The notes: a model not told the origin generated them from the sequence alone. Counted from the first letter of the stretch, positions 47,401 to 59,801 are shown. The stretch is 64,000 nt of DNA from Dichomitus squalens LYAD-421 SS1 (GCF_000275845.1 NW_006766921.1:160120-224119); one strand, 5' to 3'. Numbers and translations: made by a program.

Positions 47401-48285
47401 CGCCACTTAGCTTTGAGCGCGCTCCGCTAACTCCCTGGCATACCCGCGATTAGCTCATGAGTGAGCGCAATCTGCGTGCATTGGACATGCGCCATACTCT
47501 GCCGAACCTGAAGAACCTGCTTCTGACACTCACAGACAATGAGCAACGCAGCATCCCGTAAGCTTCTGATTGGTGTTACGTCGCTATGTCCTCTTCTTCT
47601 CACACTCATGCCATGTCCCATCTGCAGTGGTCATCGTGTCGCCTCCTCGTCGGTATCGATCTCGTCCCTGCAATCCGAGTCGGCTGTACCGGCGAAATCT
47701 TCACTCTCCTCCGAGCCGACGTCAGGAACCGATGCTGAAGAAGGCGCCTCCGTTGACAAGCATGCTCCATCGGGGCCATCGGAGGATGGGACGACTGCCA
47801 GCAGGAGCAGCACCCCACCAGCGAGTGGGACAACGACCCCAACGAAGTCGACTCCGATCCCGCGCAAGTCGCGTGCATACTTCGACCTCGCGCCGTTCAC
47901 CGGCTTCCTGACGTTGCGTGGGCGATCCACCGCCAGTCAGAAGCCGTCAGTGAAGGCCGTGGCGGAGACGCCCGACTCGGAGGCGCAGGCGTCGCTTGAC
48001 ACGGCTGACGCGGATGGAAGTGCCGCGCAGGGCGAGGCTGCCGACGGCGATGGTGAGGGGGTTGATGACGAAGATGACCGGAGAACGATCCGGGGCGTCG
48101 GCCCCGCGGAGATCGACGATGAGGAAGAGGTGGTTGAGGGAAAGGCGATTGCGGAGCCTTTCTGCGAGCCGTCCCGTGGGCACCCCCCAAAGGCCAAGTC
48201 GAATGCGAAGGGCGGGGTGGCCAACGGGCGGGAGAAGGTCGTTGACGACCCCGTGGTGCAGTCGCCGCCTTTGGTCCTGAGCTAG
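44471..48285 (+). CDS. UVRAG / Vps38-like subunit of the Vps34 PI3-kinase complex
   Basis: Ten exons: 44471..44545, 44602..45939, 45996..46324, 46380..46482, 46585..46666, 46721..46850, 46894..47256, 47317..47395, 47454..47557 and 47628..48285, giving 1086 residues. The N-terminus has RRIRHITSIQVRNLTPFPVRDA, then a long Ser/Thr-rich insert; PDYISPIHWPSINPVF begins a C2-like part. Central coiled coils (RKRITARREDLRRRRAILKEA) and the conserved AAQLVQLLAAYMGHRLLYPV, FPLFSKGVDTYRFEYGVFLLN and RHTLPNLKNLLLTLTD define the UVRAG/Atg14 domain. Vps38 directs PI3P synthesis on endosomes for sorting to the vacuole; UVRAG over Atg14 is favoured by the N-terminal block and domain order. The intron at 46667-46720 is 54 nt, in frame and without stop codons, so the unspliced form would also be translatable. 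The C-terminal 200 residues are acidic and disordered. Confidence 0.87.
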
Positions 48286-50489
48286 CAGGGCATGCTTGGC
48301 TTGTCCTGTTAACCTTTGCGCCGCGATTGGCCTTGCCGATCGCCTTACGCGAGGGAAGTTGCGAACACTGGATGCGGCGCAGCCGCACATACTCTATCTC
48401 TCAAATCTTCCTTGTCTGGTCCGTAGACATACGCTCTTTACACACCTTTGTGTTCATGCCGCTACTATATTCGTGTTGTGCTTTACAAGTAGTCCAGTCA
48501 ACGTTCGTTGTCCTCTCAGACGATGAGTCAGCATTCAGCTAAGGGTGAATTGGCTCCATATGCTCACTACAAACAACAGGGATCCTAATGGTATACACGA
48601 CCGCACCATTGAACGATCCGACGTAACGATGTACCGGGTGGCGGCGACCAGTGACAAGGAAACAATTCCTGCTCGGGTGCTCCCGGCAACCTAGCTGACG
48701 CCCTCATACCAAGGGCGTGATCAAAGTCATATCGCTCAGGGCCCGGTTGTTCGCTTAATGGAAGCGGACACATAGCGTGCGCGGAAGCAAAAGCGTAATG
48801 TGTGGCGCAACCCCCCAGCTGCCCGCTTCTAGGCTGAACGATTATGTCAGGGCTTGTTTCACGGCCAGGGTCTCCTACGGAGATTGAGACGACGACTACT
48901 GCTGGAGCCCTCCGGTTTAGGTCACCATGTCTTGCATATTCTTGTTCGTGGACGGTTTGTGCGCCACCTGTGACAAGAATCATTGTCAGAGGTATGTATT
49001 AGGATTGATCCTTCTTCTGTTCTGTGAAGGAGCCGGCGTGCGGGGCAAAGGACCGGTACGGATGTCTCTATGGTAGCGAAGCGCAGCTGGGCTGTTGGGC
49101 AGTAAAACGGAGCATCAAAACGCTTTTGAAGTGTAGGAGCCGAGGCAGAGGACTGTGTCGCGCCGCGGGATGGGCTAGATTGGGACGAGTCGCTCGCAGT
49201 CGGACCTCAGGCGTCAACACCGTGATACAGTACCTCTCGTACGTGAGCGTGCGCCGTGAGGGCATGCATTGCTCAGCAGCATTGGCGGCGACGTACAAGA
49301 CGCGTCGGACGAGAGCAGGATGTGCTTGTTTTGGTGCTGAGCTCCCATGTCGGGGGCTTCCTGCACCTGCTCTTCACGCGGCACGCTCAGAGTCGTACGT
49401 TCGCGAAGTCTGGCGACGGAGGGCCGGGTGAGCCGCGCGCCTCGAGTGTGCGGAAAATTGCGGCGGGCGTTGCGAGGCGCGAGAAAGAGATTTATGCAAA
49501 GCACGCAAGGATCGTAAGGGTGGAGATCTGGGTTGTGTGCGTGCATGAGAACGCGTGGGGATGACGGCCGTCGGTTCTGCGCAGATTGTGCAAGCCATTT
49601 GTTACGCGTGCGCAGCGTACGGTGGGGTTAGAATGCCGCGGATCTGGGTGGACGGTGCACAAGCGGATTGCCATCTGTGTGCTGCAGAGCACAGGCGCGG
49701 TCAAAGAGAGTTCAGGGTGTAGTACGGTATGTTGAAGCTTTTGGTACAGGAGCTAGACTCGGATAAGAAGATGAGGAGCCGAATACGTGCAAGAGCGGCG
49801 GGGGGCGCTTGTCTGTCATCGGGAATCTCCTTTTCGGGGAGCAGATGAGCGTCTGTCTTGGAGAGGCGAGACGGGGATCTGCAGGGCAATTGGGGCGAGA
49901 AGGATGGCGCTGAGAGCGAGAAGATGGCGGGTGTGAAAGGCTGAGGAATAGAATAGTGTTTTAGCGGGGCGGAAAGGCAAAGCAGACGGCAAAAAGTGAA
50001 GGCTTGATGGGGGTTTCAAGGGGCGCTAACGGCTCGGCGGTGGTGGTAGTCGGAGGTTTAAAATCGGGGGCCTGTCCGCCGAGCGTTGCATTTAGAGTTG
50101 CTTGCTCTTCCCCAGTAAGGACCCCCAGTAAGGACCCCCTGTACACCGCTAATACTCCTCCGTCCGCTCTCATCCTCCTCTGCTGTCAAAATTCGCCCCA
50201 GCGTGCGTCCTACACACCCGAGCCTACGCCCTCGTTCTCACCCGCACCCCCAGTAGCACTCCCGATACATTGTACCAACATAGTCGTTATAGACGGGCTA
50301 AAAACCAGCTGGCAGGTGTGTCCCCATCACCGTCCTCCCCCAGCCCTTCAGAGCACTCACAACTTCGCCGGTCGACCCGCGCAGGATTACCCTTGTGCAA
50401 TTAGGCTTAACTCGCTCACTACTCTAACCGTTCTGCTCAATCTGTTCCTTTCGATCACTTTCGAGCAAAAGTATTCCCCGTCCTTCGCT
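48286..50489. other. Long gene-free stretch (about 2.2 kb)
   Basis: Only short open frames without motifs occur on either strand. The left end is the VPS38-like 3' UTR and the right end the PUF promoter and leader. A short tandem duplication of a 13-14 bp unit lies near 50108-50136. No tRNA, rRNA or transposon signature could be found by eye. A long leader or a non-coding RNA would fit but is not shown. Confidence 0.5.
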
Positions 50490-53400
50490 ATGAGTACTAC
50501 CTTGGGTGCCTCTATCTCCCCCACCGAGACCCGTCAGAATGCCGACGACAGGATTCAGAGCCCGCCTGCGTTCCTGGACCTCGCGGATTCGGTGCGTCCG
50601 AGTTTTCAGTCACGTCTCCGACCCTCCGGAAGTCCGCTGACCCCTTGCCCGTTCCGTTACCTCATCTGCAGGCTGCGAGGCTCGGTGGTAATATTTCGGA
50701 CGTGTCTGCTGTAGGTTTCTTACCTCGTGGCCCAGGGTGTTGTGTTCGCGTAAGCTGACTTGCTGTCTCTCGGCAAACATCAGCGGTCTCTCAAGCGCAT
50801 GGAGCACGAGCGTCAACGCGCTCTTCAGCGCAAGATGTTCGAGGATCAAATGCGCGTCCTCGAGCAGCAGCAAGCCCGGGAGTTGCTTAACATTCCCATC
50901 GAGGCTCCTCAGCATCTCGCGGTGTCGGCGCCTACCACTCCTCCGCGTGTCAACGCTGTCCTGAGCGACGACCACTCCCCGACCTACCCGTCGAGCCTTT
51001 CGCGCTCGGTCGTGGACCCGGACGTCTTGTCCCAGGCCGTTGGCAAGGCCGACAAGCGCAAGTCCGTTACTTACGCCCCTTCTGTCAACCATTCTCCGGA
51101 GTTGCCGTCCGGCAACCAGTCCTTTGCGCGTCCCGGAGGAGCCAAGAGCATGCCTGCCAGTCGCCGAACTTCGGCGAGCGAGCACGACGAGGAGCTCGCG
51201 GGTCATTTGCAGGGCCTGTCCCTCGCTGGTAAGCGTGCCGAGGGTATCTCTACGCCCTCGGGCGCAGTCCCGCAGTCCATCCTCCGCTCGAGCAGCGGAA
51301 GGTTCGCTAACGACTACGCGCATGCGTACAACGCGGGGATGATGTTGGATGAGCAGCTGGATCAGGAGATGCACAGTATGTACGCCATCTTCCTTCCTGA
51401 ATCACTGGCTCATCTGTTATAGATGCGATGCGTCACCTTCCCACTTCGGACGAGGATAAGTACTCGAACGGCTATGCCAACAAGGTTCGTCGTTTGAGCT
51501 GATGCCTTTGCTTCGGCCTCTACTCGCTTGCTGAGCTATTCCTTTCGTTACTTGGCATGCTGCGTTTCTTGTCCGTGTCGCACATCGTTCCCCTTCCGCA
51601 GAAGTCCTCTGAGTGGCCGCAATTCAGTGGCAGTGGTCGTGTCCCCGAAGGCTTGGGCCGTACGGATCGCCGCACCGTGACGAACCCGGCTATGTCCTTG
51701 TCTCCTGGCTTGGGCGACATCTCTGGTGTGAAGGCTAACGGTACTATGTCTGGCACCACGACACCTCTCTTGCAGCAGGTGTCCCAAGGCCTTGCGCAGG
51801 GCCTCTCGTCTCGCCGCGGTTCGCCGTTGAGCCTCGGTGACACGCTTTCCTCCATTACTTCGGCTCGTTCTGTCCCCGCGACGCCGCTTCCTGGCATGCC
51901 CAACTCTGCTGGGCACCTTGCGAAGGCTCCTGGCACGCCGCTCTCTGGTGACCCGCACAACATCAACGGCATCCTGAGCGCGCAGATGTCCCGCCAGCTC
52001 AGTGAGGACAGCGAGCTTAATCCGTCGTTGTCACGTATGCCCTCTGGGCAATACGATGGCAGTCCGCTGAGCTTCAACTCCATCCAATCCGGAATCGACG
52101 AGGTGAGTGGAGGTCCTTCGAGCGCCGTGTTTCAGATCTTGATCCTCACGTTAAATCACCAACCACAACAGTACGGCGGCGATGGCGCGTATGGGCTCCC
52201 CGGTGGCATCGAGGGAGGGCGCTACAACTCGTACGGATTTGAAGCAGCCGGTCGCGGTGCCGGTGGCGTCGGTGCTACAGGCTCGACGGCGCTGTACCAC
52301 CACAACGGGGCGAAGTACGGCTTCAACATGAACGGACGCCCGAACGGCGCTGCGGACGGGAAGATGAACGGCTTGCACGGGCCTAAGCACAAGCGTGGGG
52401 ATATCGACAGGGAGTGTAAGTCCTCACTTGTGTCATCGTCAGCGTCGTATTCATGTGTACTATGTAGTCAACCGCTTCGCGGGTACGCGTCTAGAGGATC
52501 TTGTTGGTGAGATCCCGCAGCTCTGCAAGGACCAGCACGGCTGCCGCTACCTCCAGAAGAAGCTGGAGGAGGGTGTTCCGGAACACCGAGACATGATCTT
52601 CCGCGAGACCTTCGGTCACTTCGCGGATCTCATGACGGGTACGTTGCATAGGGTACGCACGGAGATCACTTCGCTCACCGCGTTTCATAGATCCTTTCGG
52701 CAACTACCTTTGTCAGAAGCTCTTGGAGTACTCCACGGACGAGCAGCGGAACGTCATCTGCGAATCCGTCGCGCAGGACCTCGTCAACATCTCGCTGAAT
52801 ATGCACGGCACTCGGGCCGTTCAGAAGATGATCGATTTCCTCTCCACCCGCAGGCAGGTGGGTGTCGCTCCAGTCAATCTATGCTCGTACTACTTACCGG
52901 TAAACTCCGTAGACTGACCTTGGTGATGTCCAGATCCATTCCATCATCCTGGCTTTGAGCTTGCACGTCGTCGTGCTCATTAAGGACCTCAACGGGAACC
53001 ACGTCATCCAGAAGTGCCTAAACAAGCTTGCGCCCGAGGATAACCAGGCATGCTCGCTATTCATCTCTCTTATGAGGGCGCGCACTGATGCGATTGGGGT
53101 TCATAGTTCATTTACAACGCCGTCGCGGCCAACTGCGTCGAGGTCGCCACTCACCGCCATGGCTGCTGCGTGCTCCAGCGCTGCATCGACCACGCCTCGG
53201 AACACCAACGTGTCCAGCTCGTGAACGAGATCACGTACAACGCGCTCACCCTCGTGCAGGATCCTTACGGCAACTATGTAAGCGTGCTCATGCTCATTGC
53301 TCGGCCTGCGGTCGGCTTCTGTGCAGTTCTGATACTGATGTCGCTCAACGTGCCAGGTGGTCCAATACATCCTAGATTTGAACGACAACCGCTTCAGCGA

Positions 53401-54237
53401 CGGCGTTATCCGCCAGTTCGCCGGCAATGTGTGCGCCTTATCTGTCCAGAAGTTCAGCTCGAACGTGATCGAGAAGGTGCGTGGAGTCCTAATGTGGACT
53501 TATCTATCCTTGTCTCATCAGAGCGACATTTCCATATACAGTGTATCCGCGTCGCTGAGCATAGCACGCGCAAGATGCTGATTGGAGAGCTTCTGAACCG
53601 AACCCGCCTGGAGAAACTGTTGAGGGATTCCTATGGCAATTACTGTGTGCAGGTATGGCCTCCCCTGATGCGCCCTTTCCCGCAGTGCAGGGTGTGCTGA
53701 TCGTGGGTATCGCAGACCGCGCTCGACTACGCCGAGCCCAGCCAGCGCGCCTTGCTCGTCGAGGGCATCCGTCCTGTCCTTCCTTTGATCCGCAACACTC
53801 CTTATGGCAAACGGATCCAGAACAAGCTCCAGCGCGAGCACAGTGATGCGTTCGGCGGTGGAGGCTACCATCACAACCAGCAGGCGCTCGTCAACATGTC
53901 CCTCGGCAATCAGGGCATGGGAATGGGACATGCCCACAACGGGGGCCGCCATATGTCCCACCTCCAGGCCGGTGCCTTGGCGGACGTGTACACCGCGCAG
54001 AATGGCCTCTACGGGCTGCAGGGTGGCCCAGGCCTGCACGCGGCTCCTCTCCACGCCGGCCTCCAGACCCATTCGATCGACAGCTACGTGATGCAAGGCT
54101 CAAACAACCACAGCCCCGGGCTCACTCCTCCCCACACCCAAGCTGGCGTGTTCTCTGGCGTGTCGTCGTACGGCAGTGCGTTCCCCGTCGGCGTCGCTGA
54201 TCCTTACCAGCGCCAGTCGTTCGCATATGGTATGTGA
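50490..54237 (+). CDS. Pumilio (PUF) RNA-binding protein
   Basis: Thirteen exons: 50490..50591, 50672..50710, 50784..51375, 51423..51484, 51602..52102, 52172..52415, 52468..52638, 52691..52857, 52934..53047, 53107..53277, 53357..53476, 53542..53652 and 53716..54237, giving 971 residues. The N-terminal half is disordered, with a coiled segment SLKRMEHERQRALQRKMFED. The PUF domain begins at FAGTRLEDLVGEI and carries eight repeats with RNA-contact helices HGCRYLQKKL, FGNYLCQKLLEY, HGTRAVQKMI, NGNHVIQKCLN, HGCCVLQRCI, YGNYVVQYIL, FSSNVIEKCI and YGNYCVQTAL. Such proteins bind UGUA-type sites in 3' UTRs and promote deadenylation or repression; the repeat side chains are closest to the Puf4/Mpt5/Puf3 class. 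The Gly/His-rich tail is of unknown role. Intron 9 (53048-53106) starts with GC instead of GT. Confidence 0.95.
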
Positions 54238-55463
54238 AGCGGTTTCAGGTCCTGGTCGGCCCTTCGTGACTTCCGCAAGTGGTCGTCTCGTCAACGAAAA
54301 CAAGAACGTATGCATATCTCGTCGCTCCTTTGGTCTCGTATCGCTCCCATAATCACCCCCCGCGCGCCATCCCGACGCGTGCGGGATTATACCTATGCCG
54401 GCCTGCTATGAACCCTGTTTAGTATCCTCCCGGGCTCCATCGTCTCATCGGACCGCCGCTGCGGACCTTCATGCATTCCGGGATCCTCTCCTCCTCGAAT
54501 ATATTACAAGCATCGCGCAATTGTATTTTGCAACATCCGCATCCAACAGGTGTTTCGTCACATAACTCGCTCTTCTCGCTTTCTGATCCGTGCACTATAC
54601 AACACCAACCAAGAAATCCTTTCACATCTAGCCTCGTCTTTCCATGTCGCTTGTTGCTTGCACTCTCTCCTGCTCCGCACCTACCCTGACATTTGTACTG
54701 CGTACTCTTCACACTTGTACAGCGTACCAACCTTGTTTCCCACTCATCCCCCCATTCCTAGGCCCCGTAATTTGTTTTATAGTATATCGAGAGCATTAGT
54801 TGTTTGTCATCCTGTACTTATTCTGCAATCTACGAGTCGTTTGATTAGGTCCAGGAACCACTCTCATGTGCCCCGCCACCTTTTTGTTTGCAAGGAGCCA
54901 ATTTGAGGAGATGGACGAGAACAGGAGACATGCAGCGCAAGCATTTTCTGAGCGCAGCAGACTCAAGCGGAGTGAAGAGACGAAGGGTGACAGGACGACC
55001 GTCGGTGCTCAGTACCAGTTGGCGTTATAGATGGCCATGAGTGCTCGGCAGGAGGAGAGTGCGTTTGCACCCCAAGTGGCTGCTCGCATCGCAAACTGAG
55101 ATATGGCGAGCCGGACACTTATACGGCGACAAGGAATGCTTTACGGTCAGAAGAGAGTGATGTACATGGGATTCATAGCTGCCTCCTGGTCAGCGCTGCG
55201 CAGGAGCGGGAGTCCACATCAACGGGCCATAGATGAGAGTCCACAGTCGCCACGACGGCGGCAAAGAACGAGACGGTCCACAACAGGCATCTAAGACGTG
55301 ATCGAGTTAAAGGGGGGGAGAGGCGGCTGTGGATCGATAGTCAACTAACTGGAGAGCGTAGATATAGCCCGGAACCCACTGACCCAAGGGAACGCACTGG
55401 TTACACCCGATCGTTGCTAGCACGTGCGGCCAAGGATGCGCGGTGTGGTGACGCGCGGACAGG
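54238..55463. other. Convergent intergenic region (PUF / FunK1)
   Basis: About 1.2 kb. The left half, AT- and pyrimidine-rich, looks like a long PUF 3' UTR. The right half shows no supported gene. Confidence 0.55.
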
Positions 55464-57828
55464 CTACGTGGAGTCCATTCGCTTGCGCTTCAGAATCTTC
55501 GTAACGGCTTCTCCCTTCCTTGCTGCGAGCTTCACCAGATCGGACTTTGCCACACAGAAGTTCAATGCCTCCCGCACTGCGCCATACAGGTGGACATAGC
55601 TAGCAACGTTACCGAAATCGAGGTGCTTTTTGATGGACGCATCACACAACGCTTGGTTCAAGATATGTATACGGTCTGCGAAGACCTTCATGTCGTCGGG
55701 AAGGAGGTCTTCGACTTCGGAGCCGATCGTCCTCTCTCGAAACGGTGTGACTCTGCCCGGCCACAGGTTGGAAAGTCCATCGACTAGGAACAGCCGATTC
55801 GTATAGGACACCAGGTCGGGGGTGCGCGTGGAGATGCGTGTAGTGAGTATCCAGAGGAGGAGCCAGAAGAAGGACTCGAGGTCGTGCTGAAAGTTGTGAA
55901 TGATGGGCTTTCGCCCAGCGTCCTTCTTATCCTCTGAGCTGAGGTCGGGATTGGAGAACAGGATGAGCCTTTGGCTTATGTTTTCTGACGCCATGAACGC
56001 CGGAGTGCCCTAGATATGCATACCAAATCAGCCGGTCGCAAAAGCCACCGGACAAAAGCAGTACATACAGTCTTCGGGTCAGAACTGCCAGTGCCTTCAG
56101 CGTTGAACTCCTTGGCATATTCGAGGTCGCTCAGGATGCCCCTCTTCGAGTTGGGATTCCAGAGCAAGTTTCCGGAGCTGATGTCGCGGTGGACCCAGCC
56201 GGCAAGGAACAGAAGCTAAACGGCTGCGCATCGAAGTATGCATCAACTTTGGACGATACGCGACATCCTGGACCTCTTACCAAGGAGGCAGTCCTTCATA
56301 GCTTTGAAGACGGTCGCGGAATCACCCACACGGTGCAGCGCCTGGCAGACTTCCTTGAACACAACGCGATACTGGCGCTTGGCAACGAAGGACCGCCATG
56401 TCGAGAAGGAACGGGCTCTATGAGGCGGAGGCGTGACATAAAGTGACCGACTCCTATCCGATGAAGAGTCCCAGAATGAAGAGTCCCAGAAAGTGAAAAC
56501 ATCATCTTTGCGCCATGTGCCAGGGGCAAGTGACTTTGACTGCACTCCTTGCGTGTCGCAGTCGATGGTAAGGAAGTAGTCCCTGTATGTCTCATCACGG
56601 AGAGCGTTGCGGAGGAGTTCTTTTTCGGCACCATCCAAACCGGTAAGTTGAGGCAGGTCTTGACCGTCCTGCAGCCTGTGCGCGACGTCCTGGAGTCTTC
56701 CGAAAATGGTGTTCTGGATCTGCTTCTCGGGTTTCGCCTCAATGTCGAGCCACACGTCCTTCAAGACCATAGGCGATGCAACTGATTCCGTAGTGGCGGT
56801 GATATTGTCGAAACTAGGGACATTGACGACCTCGAAGACCCGCGTAGAGGGCCCCGCTATAGTGCAGGGACCTACATGCTCAGCGATGCTGCGAAGCACC
56901 TTGAAGTAACTGTCTCCGACGCAGAAGATGTGGCAATAGCCTCCCAGCGCCGGGTCGAAGCGGCGTTGGACGGTCTCATCGTAACCAAGTTCTGGCGTGC
57001 TTGCAAATAAGAAGGAAACGAGGCCGCGTATAGTTGAACGTACATCCTACGAAGTGTCAGTGTATCGACGCGTGTCAACAACCGCAAACGCGCGCACTTT
57101 TGTGATATCGACTGCTTCCGACTTTGCTGAATGGGACCGTGACCAGTACCAGAGACACATCGCTTCATCTTCGATGGTCACCTGGGCAGATTGTAAGATT
57201 GCATGTCTTGGTGAGCAAGTCAAAAGGCTGCACGCACACTGTACATATGCGTCCGTCGGGGGTCATTGTTCATCTCGTGAAGAGCAGCGGACACTGCGTC
57301 CAAACGACTCTGAATGGCATAACCGTTACGTAGCACGGGCTCATCGTCGCTCTCCGGCAGCATCCATTCACAATTGACGGCAATATCAACAATACCCTCC
57401 CATTCCTCCTCGGGGGAATTTGGCGATGGCACCGTCGAGGTAACGGGCTTGACATACCCATCTATCGCGTGAGACGCCTCCAAATTTTGCGAACCGGTCG
57501 TGGAGTCGGGTTCTTGGACCAAGGAACAACTGACCACTCTGTCTTCCACGACGACCTGAGAAATGCTACGGCATATAGCGGACAGGTGGCCATATGCAAC
57601 TTTCTTCGATATGTACTTTCGCGATGGCGACTCCTGAAATCCGGCGAACCGATCCACGCCTGCGGTCGTAGGCATGACGAGGCCATCCGCGCGTAATTGC
57701 TCGACACAGTTGTCAACGACCACACTGGAGGGCTGGAAAGGAGCATAATGCTCAATGAAGGATTCAAAAGACACCGCCACGATTTCGCTTCTCATCTGTT
57801 CACCAACGAATTGGCGGTCAGCTGCCAT
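55464..57828 (-). pseudogene. FunK1-type fungal protein kinase with an in-frame stop
   Basis: Five exons: 57828..57238, 57181..57098, 57046..56281, 56223..56069 and 56009..55464, about 713 codons. FunK1 kinases are a family expanded in Agaricomycetes, of largely unknown role. Family features: HMYSVTIEDEAMCLWYWSRS, GYDETVQRRFDP, the catalytic loop WVHRDISSGNLLW (D494), the DFG position read as DLE (SDLEYAKEF), GTPAFMASEN and the hydrophobic DLESFFWLLLWIL. All splice joins keep frame, but codon 483, just before LLFLAGWVHRD, is TAG (56216-56218), where relatives have Gln, Lys or similar. This would cut the protein before the catalytic loop. Either the gene is recently broken, the base is a sequencing error, or splicing differs in a way I could not find. 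A repeat nest lies just upstream. Confidence 0.75.
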
Positions 57829-58080
57829 GGCACATTGCCTCCTGAACGGGTACGACTAGAACGAAGGGTTTTTTCCCCAGACGAAATGAGTCAAGTACCG
57901 CAACTCGAGTCAGATTAGCGACTCACCTGAGCAGATATGAATGCGACCTTTGCCACCTGTAGCCTGTATGAAGGAAGGCTGACGGTGTTACTTACGTAAA
58001 TATAGTTAAGCAACTTGGACGGCACGTGATGTGAGAAGTGCTGGGTCGTTTCCGATCCTCCAGCTTCGTCTATGAGCATA
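57829..58080. promoter_or_regulatory. Upstream region of the FunK1 gene
   Basis: About 250 bp between the FunK1 start and the first inverted repeat arm. No specific promoter motif was recognised. Confidence 0.45.
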
Positions 58081-58137
58081 GTGGATGACTTTCCATAAGC
58101 TATCTACGGCTCTACGGACGTCCGTAAATCTCTAAAC
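58081..58137 (+). repeat. Outer inverted repeat, left arm
   Basis: About 57 bp that match the reverse complement of 59802-59857, with one short indel and scattered substitutions. Shared blocks are gactttccataag and tacggctctacg. The related motif tacggacgt recurs at 58205 and 59811. It may be the end of a non-autonomous transposon, or one arm of an inverted duplication. Confidence 0.75.
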
Positions 58138-58221
58138 AGACCGATTTGGGCAAGGGGCAGTGTTGCCGACACCAGATCTGAACTCCGCTGATGAAATTTA
58201 GGATACGGACGTCAAAATCTA

Positions 58222-58243
58222 GGAGGGGGGTCCGACCCCCCTT
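58222..58243. repeat. G/C hairpin
   Basis: A run of six G, a short TCCGA spacer and six C form a strong hairpin between the outer and inner inverted repeats. Confidence 0.5.
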
Positions 58244-58477
58244 TCTAAATCTCTACTATCGCGACCCCAGTGTTCGGACAGACCCTAGTGTTCGGACAAA
58301 GGACCATGTCTCCCTCATTTTCCACCCGATAAAGCTGCAAGCCGGCAAATAGGTGCGCGAGTTCATTCCAAACAAGCAGAAAAAAGAACCAAATTTATTC
58401 ACAGAGTCACTGCGGCGATCTTGCAGGAGGAAGTGGTGCAACTCATCCCTATTCAAACTTGATGAGTCTCGCTCCGA

Positions 58478-58831
58478 GCTCCTCCTCGGGCGCTTCCTTT
58501 CATGTTTCTCAGACGTACTCATACACACCCATGATACCCAGGACTCAATTCTCCGAAGCCTTCACTGGTGCACAAATGGGAGAAACAAGACTTGGCCCTC
58601 GAGGGCGTGACAGTGCAGCCACATTTTCACTCTCCGACCTGGTTAGGCTGCTCGGCTAAGGCTCATCAAGTTGGATGACGGACATTCCCGAAGGCCGGCA
58701 GGGCTCGGCAAGCGTGACGATTCGTGACCTTCTGCGCGGAGAATCGTCCGAACAATGGGGTCAGCCCTGTATACCCCCCTCTCCTAACACTCATTTCTTC
58801 TCCAATATATCTCTATCTTTGGCATGCAGCT
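58478..58831 (+). repeat. Direct repeat, copy 1 (left of gap)
   Basis: Bases 58478-58783 are identical to 59138-59443, at an offset of 660; similarity continues with small indels to the gap. The repeat abuts the run of N, so it is either a real tandem duplication or the same sequence placed at both contig ends. Confidence 0.85.
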
Positions 58832-59137
58832 NNNNNNNNNNNNNNNNNNNNNNNNNNNNNNNNNNNNNNNNNNNNNNNNNNNNNNNNNNNNNNNNNNNNN
58901 NNNNNNNNNNNNNNNNNNNNNNNNNNNNNNNNNNNNNNNNNNNNNNNNNNNNNNNNNNNNNNNNNNNNNNNNNNNNNNNNNNNNNNNNNNNNNNNNNNNN
59001 NNNNNNNNNNNNNNNNNNNNNNNNNNNNNNNNNNNNNNNNNNNNNNNNNNNNNNNNNNNNNNNNNNNNNNNNNNNNNNNNNNNNNNNNNNNNNNNNNNNN
59101 NNNNNNNNNNNNNNNNNNNNNNNNNNNNNNNNNNNNN
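58832..59137. other. Assembly gap (306 N)
   Basis: Unknown bases. Any open frame drawn across this gap is meaningless. Confidence 1.
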
Positions 59138-59488
59138 GCTCCTCCTCGGGCGCTTCCTTTCATGTTTCTCAGACGTACTCATACACACCCATGATACCCA
59201 GGACTCAATTCTCCGAAGCCTTCACTGGTGCACAAATGGGAGAAACAAGACTTGGCCCTCGAGGGCGTGACAGTGCAGCCACATTTTCACTCTCCGACCT
59301 GGTTAGGCTGCTCGGCTAAGGCTCATCAAGTTGGATGACGGACATTCCCGAAGGCCGGCAGGGCTCGGCAAGCGTGACGATTCGTGACCTTCTGCGCGGA
59401 GAATCGTCCGAACAATGGGGTCAGCCCTGTATACCCCCCTCTCTAACACTCATTTCTTCTCCAATATATCTCATCTTTGGCATGCAGC
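59138..59488 (+). repeat. Direct repeat, copy 2 (right of gap)
   Basis: Second copy of the sequence at 58478-58831. It starts at the first base after the gap, which raises the suspicion of an assembly artefact. Confidence 0.85.
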
Positions 59489-59801
59489 ATAATTTTATAT
59501 GTGACTGCTTGCATGCAAAAAATGAATGTTATCGGAGGATAGGAAGGTACATAGATCAAAGGAATCATGCGGTGGGCGCCTTGTCGTCCGAACACTGGGG
59601 TCGCGATAGTAACAGGCCGTAGACAGTCCGTAGACCTCGGCATACGGTGCCGTGACCACGAGAAAGGAAGGAGCCATCATGACAAAGCGAACTGCATGCC
59701 AAATACAGACATGACATAAGCCACTCCAGTCACGTGCTGATGATGAGCAGAACATGCCGCCTGTTTAGCGCCCAAGATCCAGAGACTGTTTCAAACCCCG
59801 C

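Larger units (their letters stand above)
58256..59609. mobile_element. MITE-like element with 24-bp terminal inverted repeats
   Basis: The first 24 bases (58256-58279, ctatcgcgaccccagtgttc then ggac) are the exact reverse complement of the last 24 (59586-59609). Both ends are flanked by TA (58254-58255 and 59610-59611), which fits a TA target-site duplication of the Tc1/mariner kind. Imperfect internal copies of the terminal repeat lie at 58746-58762 and 59406-59422. No transposase frame is visible, but 306 bases inside are unknown, so its true length and content are open. It sits inside the outer inverted repeats, between the FunK1 and Clr4-like genes. Confidence 0.65.

Noticed and set aside
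48286..50489. Unknown gene in the 2.2-kb gap
   Set aside because: Only short frames with no motifs or plausible exon chain on either strand.
58675..59319. Open frames spanning the run of N
   Set aside because: Their middle is unknown sequence, and the flanks are repeat DNA without protein motifs.
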